Below are positions 48,037 through 57,042 of a DNA stretch of 64,000 nt, one piece after another. A model generated the notes under the pieces. The model did no database searches. It saw nothing but the letters and a program-made list of their open reading frames with translations, and had not been told where the DNA came from. Each line of letters opens with the position of its first letter. Within the stretch, counting starts at the first letter, position 1. Origin of the DNA: JANSYL01 sp963921255 (lineage in GTDB: Bacteria; Pseudomonadota; Alphaproteobacteria; Rhodobacterales; Rhodobacteraceae); assembly GCA_963921255.3 (NCBI GenBank), contig CAWUEW020000003.1, positions 1,302,001-1,366,000 on the forward strand. The letters run 5' to 3'. The position numbers and the translations under genes were made by a program.

Positions 48037-49214
48037 TGGATAACATTGCTGGACGCAAATCATCGCTGACCTGGGCCGTCCATATCTCGGTCGCAGCCCT
48101 GGTCCTCGTGTGGATCTTCCCGACCCTCGGCCTGCTGGTGTCGTCCTTCCGGACCACGGACCAGATCCGGACCTCGGGCTGGTGGGCGGCCATGTTCCCC
48201 GCCGTGCAGAACGAAACCCTGCGCGCCGCCGACCCGGACGATTTCCGCGTCGCCGCCGATGACGGCATGTTCGTCGTCGAGGGCAACCTCTATGTCGTGG
48301 CCGGATTGGTCGAGACCGCCGACGAGGTCGAGGCCGTCATCTCGGTCTGGGGCACCTCCTCGCGCGCGATTGACGCCTATGTGCCGGGCGAAACCGCCGA
48401 TCTGGGCGATGGGGAAACCATCACTGTGCAGTCGAATGGCGACTATGTCTGGATGGGCAATGACGATCAGATGTCCGGCCGGGGCCAGCGCGTCTTCGTG
48501 ACCGCCGAAAGCCCGCCGGAATTCACGCTTGGTAACTACCAAAGCGTGCTGTTTGACCCCGGCAACCGGGAAGGGATGGCCAAGGCGTTCTTCAACACGC
48601 TAACGGTGACCATTCCGGCAACGATCATCCCGATCCTGATTGCGGCCTTCGCGGCCTACGCGCTGGCCTGGATGGAGTTTCCGGGGCGCGCGCTTCTGGT
48701 GGCGGCGGTTGTGGCGCTGTTGGTGGTGCCACTGCAACTGGCGCTGATCCCGCTCCTGTCGCTCCACAATGCCGTGGGGATCGGGAAAGGGTATCTGGGC
48801 GTCTGGCTGGCCCATACGGGCTTTGGCTTGCCGTTGGCGATCTACCTGTTGCGCAACTACATGGTCGGCCTCCCGCGCGAGGTGATCGAGAACGCGCGGG
48901 TGGACGGCGCGACCGAGTTCCAGATCTTCACCAAGATCATCCTGCCGCTCAGCTTCCCGGCGCTGGCCAGCTTCGCGATCTTCCAGTTCCTGTGGACATG
49001 GAATGACCTGCTGGTGGCGATGGTGTTCCTCATCGACGCCTCGGGCGAAACCACCGTGATGACCCGTCAGATTGTCGAATTGATGGGCACGCGCGGGGGC
49101 GATTGGGAAATCCTGGCGACCTCGGCCTTCGTGTCGATCGCTGTCCCACTCGTCGTCTTCTTCACAATGCAACGATACCTGGTGCGCGGTCTTCTGGCCG
49201 GCTCCGTCAAGTAA
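48036..49214 (+). CDS. aglG: alpha-glucoside ABC transporter permease AglG
   Basis: This 392-residue MalG-type permease carries the EAA loop REVIENARVDGATEFQIFTK near residue 290. Between the first helix and the helical core it has an insertion of about 100 residues (60-160), hydrophilic and beta-rich, predicted to lie in the periplasm. Standard MalG-type permeases of about 280 residues lack it, but it is consistent with the greater length of known AglG proteins. I take the ATG at 48036, in a TGATG overlap with aglF; a GTG one codon earlier is also possible. Confidence 0.92.
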   Translation: MDNIAGRKSSLTWAVHISVAALVLVWIFPTLGLLVSSFRTTDQIRTSGWWAAMFPAVQNETLRAADPDDFRVAADDGMFVVEGNLYVVAGLVETADEVEAVISVWGTSSRAIDAYVPGETADLGDGETITVQSNGDYVWMGNDDQMSGRGQRVFVTAESPPEFTLGNYQSVLFDPGNREGMAKAFFNTLTVTIPATIIPILIAAFAAYALAWMEFPGRALLVAAVVALLVVPLQLALIPLLSLHNAVGIGKGYLGVWLAHTGFGLPLAIYLLRNYMVGLPREVIENARVDGATEFQIFTKIILPLSFPALASFAIFQFLWTWNDLLVAMVFLIDASGETTVMTRQIVELMGTRGGDWEILATSAFVSIAVPLVVFFTMQRYLVRGLLAGSVK

Positions 49215-49231
49215 CAAGGCCAAACGCATCC

Positions 49232-50890
49232 ATGAACCTGATGCAAGATATCCAGCCCGAACAGATCGTGGCGGCGGACCGTGACTGGTGGCGCGGGGCG
49301 GTGATCTATCAGATCTACCCGCGCAGCTTCCAGGACTCGAACCATGACGGGATCGGGGATCTGGCGGGGATCATCCACCGCCTGTCCCATGTCGCCGAGC
49401 TTGGCGTCGACGCGATCTGGATTTCGCCGTTCTTCCGGTCCCCCATGCTGGATTTCGGCTATGACGTCAGCGACTACCGCGACGTTGATCCGATGTTCGG
49501 CACGCTTGGTGATTTCGATGCGCTGATCCAGCGGGCCCACGAACTGGGGCTGAAGGTCCTGATCGACCTCGTGCTCAGCCACACGTCGAACCAGCACCCG
49601 TGGTTCCATGAAAGCCAGACCAGCCGCGACAACGCCAAATCCGATTGGTACGTCTGGGCCGATGCCAAACCCGACGGATCGCCGCCGAACAACTGGCTGT
49701 CGATCTTCGGCGGTTCCGCCTGGGAATGGTCGGGCGACCGGATGCAGTACTACCTGCACAACTTCCTCAAGGAACAGCCCGACCTGAACCTGCACAACGC
49801 CGAAGTTCAGGAGGAGCTTCTGGGCGTCGCACGGTTCTGGCTGGATCGCGGCGTTGACGGCTTCCGTCTGGATACGATCAACTTTTACTTCCACGACAAG
49901 GAATTGCGCGACAACCCCGCGCTGGCGCCCGACGCCCGCAACTCGACCATCGCGCCCGAGGTGAACCCCTACAACTGGCAGGATCACCTCTATGACAAGA
50001 ACCAGCCCGAGAACCTTGACTTCCTGCGCCGCCTGCGCGCGGTGATGGAGGAATACCCGGCGGCCACGGCCGTGGGCGAAGTGGGCGATGCGCAGTACGG
50101 CCTTCAGATCCAGTCCGAGTACACGTCAGGCGGCGACAAGGTGCACATGTGCTACTCGTTCGAGTTCCTGTCCGCGACGCCTCCCACGCCCGACCGCGTG
50201 GTGGATGTCCTGACCGAATACGAAGACAGCATCGGGGATGGATGGGCCTGTTGGGCGTTTTCGAACCATGATGTCGTCCGCCATGCCAGCCGATGGAACC
50301 TCGGCGAAGAGGCGCGTCGCCTCTATGCGGCCCTTTTGCTGAGCTTGCGGGGATCGGTCTGCATCTACCAGGGGGAAGAGCTTGGGCTGACCGAGGCCTA
50401 CGTCTCGTTCGAGGACCTGCAAGACCCCTATGGCATCCGGTTCTGGCCCAAATTCAAAGGGCGCGATGGATGTCGGACACCGATGCCGTGGATTTCGGAC
50501 AACCAGAATGGCGGCTTCTCGGATGCCAAGCCCTGGTTGCCAGTCGCCGTCGAACATCTGGGCCGCTCGGTTGCGAACCAGACGGCCGAATCGAACAGCA
50601 CGCTGGCGTTCTACAAAAGCATGATCCGCTTCCGTCAGAGCTATCCGGCGCTCATCAAGGGCACGTTGGAGGACCTGACCGCAGAAGGCGGGATTGTCAG
50701 CTTTGTGCGTGCGCAGGACGACCAGAGGGTGTTCTGTGCGTTCAACCTGACGAACGCGGCACAGCCGGTGCGTTTGCCGGAGGGGGAGTGGCGCGAAGAC
50801 AAGGGCGCGCCGTTCACCAGTGTCGACAGCGGGGCAGAGATCACGCTGCCACCATATCAAACATTTTTTGCCGCCGCAGAAAGCGCCTGA
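49232..50890 (+). CDS. aglA: GH13 alpha-glucosidase AglA
   Basis: This 552-residue cytoplasmic family 13 enzyme hydrolyses imported alpha-glucosides to glucose. The (beta/alpha)8 barrel has all four conserved regions: LVLSHTSNQHPWF (113-125), the nucleophile D214 in GFRLDTIN, the acid/base E283 in VGEVGD and D347 in SNHDVVRH. The start at 49232 lies 17 bp after the aglG stop. No signal peptide is present, so uptake precedes cleavage. Confidence 0.93.
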   Translation: MNLMQDIQPEQIVAADRDWWRGAVIYQIYPRSFQDSNHDGIGDLAGIIHRLSHVAELGVDAIWISPFFRSPMLDFGYDVSDYRDVDPMFGTLGDFDALIQRAHELGLKVLIDLVLSHTSNQHPWFHESQTSRDNAKSDWYVWADAKPDGSPPNNWLSIFGGSAWEWSGDRMQYYLHNFLKEQPDLNLHNAEVQEELLGVARFWLDRGVDGFRLDTINFYFHDKELRDNPALAPDARNSTIAPEVNPYNWQDHLYDKNQPENLDFLRRLRAVMEEYPAATAVGEVGDAQYGLQIQSEYTSGGDKVHMCYSFEFLSATPPTPDRVVDVLTEYEDSIGDGWACWAFSNHDVVRHASRWNLGEEARRLYAALLLSLRGSVCIYQGEELGLTEAYVSFEDLQDPYGIRFWPKFKGRDGCRTPMPWISDNQNGGFSDAKPWLPVAVEHLGRSVANQTAESNSTLAFYKSMIRFRQSYPALIKGTLEDLTAEGGIVSFVRAQDDQRVFCAFNLTNAAQPVRLPEGEWREDKGAPFTSVDSGAEITLPPYQTFFAAAESA

Positions 50891-50934
50891 CGCGCGCGGG
50901 CGGACCAGAAGGATCACGGGAGGAGACGGGGACC

Positions 50935-52068
50935 ATGGCGAATTTGAAGCTGACCGATGTCGAAAAGACCTATGGTGGCACCGTCACGGTGTTGCGCGAC
51001 ATCAACCTGGATATCGAACAGGGCGAACTCATCGTCTTTGTCGGGCCGTCCGGGTGCGGGAAATCGACCCTGCTGCGCATGATCGCCGGGCTCGAGAAGA
51101 TCACCGGCGGTGAGCTTGAGATCGACGGCATGGTCGTGAACGATGTGCCCCCGTCCGAACGCGGCATCGCGATGGTGTTCCAGTCCTACGCGCTCTACCC
51201 GCACATGACGGTCTACGACAACATGGCCTTCGCGTTGAAGATCGCGGGCGATGACAAGGCGACCATCGACACCAAGGTGCGCGCAGCCGCCGACAAGTTG
51301 CAGCTGACCAACTTCCTCGACCGTCTGCCCAAGGCGCTGTCGGGCGGGCAGCGCCAGCGTGTGGCCATCGGTCGTTCGATCGTGCGCGACCCGAAAGTGT
51401 ACCTGTTCGACGAACCGCTTTCGAACCTCGACGCCGCCTTGCGGGTCGCCACCCGGATCGAGATCGCGCAGCTGAAGGAACAGATGCCGGAATCGACCAT
51501 GATCTACGTGACCCACGACCAGGTCGAAGCCATGACACTGGCCAGCCGGATCGTGGTTCTTGCCGGCGGCGGCGTGGCGCAGGTCGGCAGCCCGCTGACG
51601 CTGTATGAGAAACCCGCCTCGACCTTCGTGGCCCAGTTCATCGGCTCGCCCGCCATGAACCTCATGGACGGCAAGATCGTCGGAACCGGGGAGACAACCA
51701 CCCTCGAACTGAACGAAGGCGGTGGCACGATCACCTCGCACTACCCCTCCAAGCCCGAGGATATGGGCGCCGCCGTACAGGTCGGCATCCGCCCCGAGGA
51801 TATGGTGGAAACCAGCGACGACAACTTTGCCTACCACGGCAAGGTCGAAATCACCGAAGCCCTGGGCGAGGTGACCTTGCTTTACTTCCAGAAATCCTCA
51901 CCCGACCATGACCCGGTGATCGGCAAATTGACCGGCATTCACAACGAATTGCGCGGCTCGGACGTGCGTCTGACGGCATCGGCTGAGAAGGTGCATGTCT
52001 TCAAGGACGGCGTGTCGCTGCTCTACCGGGATGAGGATGTCTTCCTGCCGGGTGTGCAACCGCACTAA
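50935..52068 (+). CDS. aglK: alpha-glucoside ABC transporter ATP-binding protein AglK
   Basis: This 377-residue ATPase of the MalK/UgpC group energises AglEFG. Walker A is GPSGCGKST (37-45), the signature is LSGGQRQ (135-141), Walker B ends at D159-E160, and the H-loop is THDQVEAMTLA. The C-terminal OB-type regulatory domain (RPEDMVETS and following) is present. A GGGAGGAG Shine-Dalgarno precedes the ATG. It ends the agl operon; the next gene has its own operator. Confidence 0.94.
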   Translation: MANLKLTDVEKTYGGTVTVLRDINLDIEQGELIVFVGPSGCGKSTLLRMIAGLEKITGGELEIDGMVVNDVPPSERGIAMVFQSYALYPHMTVYDNMAFALKIAGDDKATIDTKVRAAADKLQLTNFLDRLPKALSGGQRQRVAIGRSIVRDPKVYLFDEPLSNLDAALRVATRIEIAQLKEQMPESTMIYVTHDQVEAMTLASRIVVLAGGGVAQVGSPLTLYEKPASTFVAQFIGSPAMNLMDGKIVGTGETTTLELNEGGGTITSHYPSKPEDMGAAVQVGIRPEDMVETSDDNFAYHGKVEITEALGEVTLLYFQKSSPDHDPVIGKLTGIHNELRGSDVRLTASAEKVHVFKDGVSLLYRDEDVFLPGVQPH

Positions 52069-52102
52069 GCAATCCGCTTGCCCGGGGCCGTCGCCTTTGC
52101 TT

Positions 52103-52122
52103 AATTGAACAAGTGTTCAATT
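52103..52122. promoter_or_regulatory. 20-bp palindrome, probable repressor operator of the SDR gene
   Basis: AATTGAACA and TGTTCAATT form perfect nine-base arms around AG, directly before the Shine-Dalgarno of the SDR gene. The shape resembles TetR-family operators that control acyl-CoA metabolism genes. No such regulator is encoded in the window. Confidence 0.7.
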
Positions 52123-52136
52123 GCGGAGGGGCGATC

Positions 52137-52865
52137 ATGGACCTGGCAACATCAAAACTGATCGTAACGGGCGGGGCCAGCGGTCTTGGAGCGGCCTGCG
52201 CGGCCCTTTTCCGGGCGCAGGGCGCGCAGGTCTCGATCTTTGACCTCAGCGCAGACGGCCCGGATGCCTATGCGGTCGATGTCACTTCGGACACAGCCGT
52301 GGCCGAGGCTGTCGCCGCCGCAAGCGCGGCCATGGGCGGGGTCACCGGGCTGGTCAATTGCGCCGGCATCGCCACGGGTGCCAAGACCGTGGGCAAACAT
52401 GGCCCGCATGATCTGGGCCAATTCCAGAAGACCATCGACATCAACCTGATCGGCAGCTTCAACACCGCGCGGCTGGCCGCGGCCGAAATGGCCAAGAACG
52501 CGCCGAACGCCGATGGGGAACGCGGCGTGATCGTGAACACCGCCTCCATCGCCGCTTTTGACGGCCAGAAGGGGCAGGCGGCCTACGCGGCCTCCAAGGC
52601 CGGCATCGCGGGCATGAGCCTACCCATGGCCCGCGATCTGGCCGGGCTTGGCATCCGCATCTGCGCCATCGCGCCCGGCATCTTCCTGACCCCCATGCTG
52701 GAAGGCCTAGGCGAAGAGATCATCACAGGCCTCTCCGCTGATGTGACCTTCCCCAAACGCCTGGGTAAACCACAGGAATTTGCCGAACTGGCGGGCTTCA
52801 TCATCGGCGCGCCATATCTGAACGGCGAAACCATCCGGATCGACGGAGCCTTGCGCATGCAGTGA
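52137..52865 (+). CDS. SDR family dehydrogenase, 3-hydroxyacyl-CoA dehydrogenase-like
   Basis: This 242-residue short-chain dehydrogenase has the NAD-binding TGGASGLG motif (11-18), NCAGIA (74-79) and the catalytic S137, Y150 and K154 (YAASK). The overall pattern, including FDLSADGPDAY and LTPMLEGL, resembles type-2 3-hydroxyacyl-CoA dehydrogenases (HSD10-like). It lies between aglK and edd but has its own operator palindrome. It is probably an independent fatty or branched-chain acyl-CoA gene rather than part of sugar use. Confidence 0.8.
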   Translation: MDLATSKLIVTGGASGLGAACAALFRAQGAQVSIFDLSADGPDAYAVDVTSDTAVAEAVAAASAAMGGVTGLVNCAGIATGAKTVGKHGPHDLGQFQKTIDINLIGSFNTARLAAAEMAKNAPNADGERGVIVNTASIAAFDGQKGQAAYAASKAGIAGMSLPMARDLAGLGIRICAIAPGIFLTPMLEGLGEEIITGLSADVTFPKRLGKPQEFAELAGFIIGAPYLNGETIRIDGALRMQ

Positions 52866-52879
52866 TCTGGTGGTTGCAT

Positions 52880-52893
52880 TGTTAGCGCTAACA
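52880..52893. promoter_or_regulatory. LacI-type operator upstream of edd
   Basis: TGTTAGCGCTAACA is a perfect 14-bp palindrome with the CG centre of LacI/GalR operators. It differs from the agl operators (CCAAAGCGCTTTGG). A second LacI-family protein, encoded outside the window, is therefore likely to control edd-eda. Confidence 0.75.
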
Positions 52894-52930
52894 TAGTACG
52901 GGGCAGGCAACGCAACCCGGGAGAGCCTGA

Positions 52931-54736
52931 ATGCCACTCGATGCTCGAATCGCAGACGTCACCGCCCGCATCGTCGCGCGGTCGCAAGACAGCCGGACGC
53001 AATACATGGATCGCATGCGCAAGCTGGCCGAAGACGGGCCGCGCCGCGCGCATCTGAGCTGCGGGAACCAGGCGCATGCCTATGCCGCTATGGGGGGCGA
53101 TAAGGACAGCCTCGTGGCCGCCCGCGCCCCCAATATCGGGATCGTCACGGCCTACAACGACATGCTGTCGGCCCACCAGCCGTTCAAAGACTATCCCGAC
53201 CGCATCAAGGACGCCGCCCGCCGGGCCGGGGCCACGGCCCAGGTCGCAGGCGGGGTGCCCGCCATGTGCGATGGCGTGACCCAGGGCCAGGTCGGCATGG
53301 AGCTGAGCCTGTTTTCACGCGACGTGATCGCCATGGCGACGGGTGTGGCGCTGTCGCACAACACGTTCGACGCGGCGATGTATCTGGGGGTCTGCGACAA
53401 GATCGTCCCGGGCCTCGTGATGGCGGCGGCGACCTTTGGTTACCTGCCGGGCATCTTCGTGCCGGCCGGGCCGATGGTCTCGGGTCTTCCGAACGATGAG
53501 AAAGCCAAGGTGCGTCAGCAGTTTGCCGCTGGCGAAGTGGGGCGCGACAAACTTATGGAGGCCGAGATGGCCTCCTATCACGGGCCGGGCACCTGCACCT
53601 TCTATGGCACCGCCAACTCGAACCAGATGCTGATGGAGTTCATGGGCCTGCACCTGCCGGGCTCCAGCTTCGTCAATCCCGGCACGCCCTTGCGCGATGC
53701 GCTGACCGATGCCGCGACCGAACGCGCCGCCGCGATCACGGCGCTTGGAAATGACTTCCGCCCGGTCTGCGATATTCTGGATGAAAAGGCTTTCGTGAAC
53801 GGGATCGTGGGCCTGATGGCCACGGGGGGGTCGACGAACCTCGTGATCCACATGGTTGCCATGGCGCGTGCGGCGGGCATCATCCTCGATTGTGCGGATT
53901 TCGCCGATATTTCGGCGGCCACCCCGCTGATGGCCCGCGTCTATCCGAACGGGCTGGCGGATGTGAACCATTTCCACGCCGCGGGCGGTCTGGCTTATGT
54001 CATCGGGGATCTGCTGGAGGCAGGGCTGATGCATGACGACACCACGACCGTCGCGGGCGAGGGGCTTGCGCTCTATACGCAGGAACCCAAGCTGGAAAAC
54101 GGCACATTGACCTATACTGAGGGCCCGAAAACCTCGCTCAACGACAAGATCGTGCGCCCCGCCGCGGACCCGTTCCAGGCGACCGGCGGTCTGGTCGAAC
54201 TCAGCGGCAATCTGGGGCGCGGCGTCATGAAGGTGTCCGCTGTGGCCCCCGAGCGGCACGTGATCGAAGCGCCCGCCGCGATCTTCCACGACCAGGCCTC
54301 GGTCAAGGCGGCGTTCCAGCGGGGCGATTTGAACCGCGACGTGATTGTGGTTGTCCGGTTCCAGGGCCCGCGCGCCAACGGGATGCCGGAACTCCACGCG
54401 CTCACACCCATCCTCGCCGTGTTGCAGGACCGGGGGTTCAAGGTGGCCCTGGTCACCGATGGGCGGATGTCCGGCGCGTCCGGCAAGGTGCCGTCGGCGA
54501 TCCACGTGGCGCCCGAGGCGCTTGATGGCGGGCTGATTGCCAAGCTGCAGGACGGCGACGTGATCCGCGTCGACGCCACCCGCAGCAGCCTTGAGGTTCT
54601 GACCGAAGGGGTTGAGGCCCGCGTTGCCGCCACTCCCGACCTCGGCGCCAACAGCCACGGCGTCGGGCGCGAACTGTTTGAAATCTTCCGCAACGCCGCC
54701 GGCCCCGCAACGGCCGGGGCGGCCAGCGTTTTGTAA
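52931..54736 (+). CDS. edd: phosphogluconate dehydratase
   Basis: Edd converts 6-phosphogluconate to 2-keto-3-deoxy-6-phosphogluconate, the key step of the Entner-Doudoroff pathway. The 601-residue iron-sulfur enzyme of the IlvD/Edd family shows VTAYNDMLSAHQP, GVPAMCDGVTQGQ, GTCTFYGTANSNQ and the C-terminal TDGRMSGASGKVPSA. GGGAGAG precedes the ATG. eda follows 24 bp after its stop. Zwf and Pgl genes are not in the window. Confidence 0.96.
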   Translation: MPLDARIADVTARIVARSQDSRTQYMDRMRKLAEDGPRRAHLSCGNQAHAYAAMGGDKDSLVAARAPNIGIVTAYNDMLSAHQPFKDYPDRIKDAARRAGATAQVAGGVPAMCDGVTQGQVGMELSLFSRDVIAMATGVALSHNTFDAAMYLGVCDKIVPGLVMAAATFGYLPGIFVPAGPMVSGLPNDEKAKVRQQFAAGEVGRDKLMEAEMASYHGPGTCTFYGTANSNQMLMEFMGLHLPGSSFVNPGTPLRDALTDAATERAAAITALGNDFRPVCDILDEKAFVNGIVGLMATGGSTNLVIHMVAMARAAGIILDCADFADISAATPLMARVYPNGLADVNHFHAAGGLAYVIGDLLEAGLMHDDTTTVAGEGLALYTQEPKLENGTLTYTEGPKTSLNDKIVRPAADPFQATGGLVELSGNLGRGVMKVSAVAPERHVIEAPAAIFHDQASVKAAFQRGDLNRDVIVVVRFQGPRANGMPELHALTPILAVLQDRGFKVALVTDGRMSGASGKVPSAIHVAPEALDGGLIAKLQDGDVIRVDATRSSLEVLTEGVEARVAATPDLGANSHGVGRELFEIFRNAAGPATAGAASVL

Positions 54737-54760
54737 TCCGATCAGGTGAGGACCTTGCCG

Positions 54761-55402
54761 ATGACCCCTCAGGATCAATCCAAATCCACACGGGATCTTG
54801 CCCTGCGTGCGCCGATCATCCCGGTGATCGTGGTCGACGATCTGGCCACGGCCGCGCCCATGGCCGACGCTCTGGTCGCGGGCGGGCTTCCGGTGCTGGA
54901 GGTGACATTGCGGACCCCCGTCGCGCTCGAGGCGATCTCGGCCATGGCGGGGGTGGCCGGCGGGATCGTCGGGGCAGGGACCATCCTGACCCCTGATCAA
55001 TTGCGCGCGGCCAAGGCCGCCGGGGCGCAGTTTGGCGTGTCCCCGGGCATGACTCCGCGCCTGATCGAGGCCGCCATCGACGAAGCCTTTCCGCTTTTGC
55101 CCGGCGCGGCCACCGCGACCGAGGTCATGGCGCTCTATGATCTGGGCTACGACATGCTGAAATTCTTCCCCGCCGAAGCCAGCGGGGGCGCCCACGCGCT
55201 CAAGGCCATCGGCGCCCCGATCCCGCAGGTGTCCTTCTGCCCGACCGGCGGGGTCACTCCGACCAACGCGACCGATTACCTGTCCCTGTCCAATGTGCTG
55301 TGTGCGGGGGGGTCCTGGGTGGCGCCGAAGGATAGCGTGGCCGCCGGCGACTGGGCCGGCGTGCAGGCTTTGGCCGCAGCGGCCGCGGCCCTGCCGCGCT
55401 AG
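54761..55402 (+). CDS. eda: KDPG aldolase (2-dehydro-3-deoxyphosphogluconate aldolase)
   Basis: Eda cleaves KDPG to pyruvate and glyceraldehyde 3-phosphate. The 213-residue class I aldolase has the Schiff-base lysine K134 in DMLKFFPAE and the conserved VLEVTLRT with E47. I prefer the ATG at 54761, preceded by AGGTGAGGA, over a GTG five codons earlier. It forms an operon with edd and converges on the aminotransferase gene with a 3-bp gap. Confidence 0.95.
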   Translation: MTPQDQSKSTRDLALRAPIIPVIVVDDLATAAPMADALVAGGLPVLEVTLRTPVALEAISAMAGVAGGIVGAGTILTPDQLRAAKAAGAQFGVSPGMTPRLIEAAIDEAFPLLPGAATATEVMALYDLGYDMLKFFPAEASGGAHALKAIGAPIPQVSFCPTGGVTPTNATDYLSLSNVLCAGGSWVAPKDSVAAGDWAGVQALAAAAAALPR

Positions 55403-55405
55403 GGC

Positions 55406-56599
55406 TCAGGCCACGGCCCCGTGTTGGGCCGCCACCCGTTCGGCGAACTGGAACAACCGCGCCACCGCGTCCTCGAACACGTCGTCCGGCAGGGTCAGCG
55501 CGACGCGCAGATGACCCGCCGCCGCGCGTCCGAAGCTTTCACCGGGCATGACCGCGACCAGTTCTTCGTCCAGCAGTTGCGCCGCAAAAGCCTGACCGCT
55601 CAGCCCCGTCGCCCGGATGTCCAGCATCACATACATCGCCCCTTGGGGCGGGATGGCCTTGACCAGGTTCTGCCCCGCGACCCGGGCCAGTAACGCATCC
55701 CGCCGGCGCAGGAACGGCGCGGACACCTCGGCCTCGACCCCGTCGCCAAGCCGCAGCGCGTAAAGCCCTGCCTCCTGAATATAGCCCGGCACACCATAGG
55801 TCGTGTGCGTGGCCAGGTTGATCAGATTGCCGATCACTTCGCTTGGGCCTGCCACCCATCCCAGGCGCGATCCCGTCATCGCGTGGCTTTTCGACAGCGA
55901 CCCGACCGTCAGCGTCCGTTCGGCCATCCCCGGCAGCGCGGCAAAGGGCAGATGCCGGCCCTCCCAAACCTGGGTGTCGTAGACCTCATCCGAGATCACC
56001 CAGAAATCATGGTCCTGCGCCAGCGCCGCGATCCCCGTCAGGCTGTCTTCGGAATAGACCGCGCCGGTGGGGTTGTTCGGGCTGTTGATCAGCAGGCTCG
56101 ACGCGCCCGGGGCCGCGGCTGCCAGCGCCGCGAGGTCGGGCTGAAACCCGTCCTCGGACCGCGACGGCACGGCCACCGGCGTGGCGCCGACGGCGCGAAT
56201 GGTGCCGGGGTAGGTGGCATAATAGGGGTCGATCAGCAGCGCCTTCGCCCCCTCGTCACACGCGGCATGGTGGGCGGCGAACAGCGCGGCCTGCCCTCCG
56301 GGCGTGATCAGGATATTCTCGACGCCATAGGCCACACCATGGCTGGCGCTCAACCGTTCGGCCACCGCCGCGCGCAGCGGCGTGATCCCCGGCACCGAGG
56401 CATAGCCCGTCGCCCCCGCATGGGCCGCGCGGGCCATCTCGTCCAGAATGTCGGGGCTGGTCCGCGTGTCATGTTCCCCGATCGTCAGTTCCAACACCGG
56501 CTGGCCGGCGGCCTTCATCTGGCGGGCCCGGTAGAACACCCCCCATCCGTCGTCACCGCCGGGGGTCAGATCGCGCAATCGCTGTGATGGTGTCGGCAT
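55406..56599 (-). CDS. PLP-dependent class I/II aminotransferase
   Basis: This 397-residue fold-type I aminotransferase has the pyridoxal lysine K237 in GSLSKSHAM, the cofactor-binding NSPNNPTGAVY (172-182) and SDEVYDTQVW. The substrate is not defined by sequence; aspartate/aromatic or alanine-type 2-oxoacids are candidates. The start at 56599 has a GGAGA Shine-Dalgarno. It follows the YjbR-like gene by 89 bp on the same strand. Confidence 0.87.
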   Translation of the reverse strand: MPTPSQRLRDLTPGGDDGWGVFYRARQMKAAGQPVLELTIGEHDTRTSPDILDEMARAAHAGATGYASVPGITPLRAAVAERLSASHGVAYGVENILITPGGQAALFAAHHAACDEGAKALLIDPYYATYPGTIRAVGATPVAVPSRSEDGFQPDLAALAAAAPGASSLLINSPNNPTGAVYSEDSLTGIAALAQDHDFWVISDEVYDTQVWEGRHLPFAALPGMAERTLTVGSLSKSHAMTGSRLGWVAGPSEVIGNLINLATHTTYGVPGYIQEAGLYALRLGDGVEAEVSAPFLRRRDALLARVAGQNLVKAIPPQGAMYVMLDIRATGLSGQAFAAQLLDEELVAVMPGESFGRAAAGHLRVALTLPDDVFEDAVARLFQFAERVAAQHGAVA

Positions 56600-56688
56600 C
56601 GCTCATCTCCGTCTTGGCCCGGGCACGCCGCGGGAAACTTCACCGCGCGACGGGGCCACGTTCGGCCCGCGGGTGCAAGCGGAATTTG

Positions 56689-57042
56689 CTATGGCGCGGT
56701 GTCGTCGTCGGTGTCGCGGGGGATGGCGTTCGGCCAGTCGGTGCGGACAAGGTTGTAACTTTCGTCGATCCGCGCCCGCAGATCGTCGATCGGGGTCTCC
56801 CACGGGATCACGACCCACCCTTCACCGGTCAGCGTTGGCAGGGTCGACGGCCCATCCGCCTCAACCGGTTGCAACGCAGAATTCGTGTCAGCCGTCCGCA
56901 CGGAAATGCCGTCGCCCGCTTCGGTATAGGCCGCGAACATATGGCCGTTGACGACCCAGACGATGGTCTCTGGCCCGAACGGGTGCACCCGTTCTGCATC
57001 CGGCAAGGCCGAGCAGTGCTTATCGGCAAACGCATGGTGCAT
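56689..57042 (-). CDS. MmcQ/YjbR family protein
   Basis: This protein of about 117 residues has the YjbR-like fold pattern: an N-terminal helix with CSALPDAERVHPFG, then VWVVNGHMFAAYTE, a basic strand and an aromatic-rich C-terminal half (GWVVIPWETP). YjbR proteins have a double-wing DNA-binding-like fold but no proven function. The start is uncertain: ATG at 57042 fits family length, while ATG at 57072 and a TTG just above it are in frame. Confidence 0.72.
   Translation of the reverse strand: MHHAFADKHCSALPDAERVHPFGPETIVWVVNGHMFAAYTEAGDGISVRTADTNSALQPVEADGPSTLPTLTGEGWVVIPWETPIDDLRARIDESYNLVRTDWPNAIPRDTDDDTAP

Noticed and set aside
52137..52865. SDR gene as part of the agl or Entner-Doudoroff operon
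   Set aside because: It has its own operator palindrome and belongs to an acyl-CoA-type SDR group, so cotranscription for sugar use is not supported.
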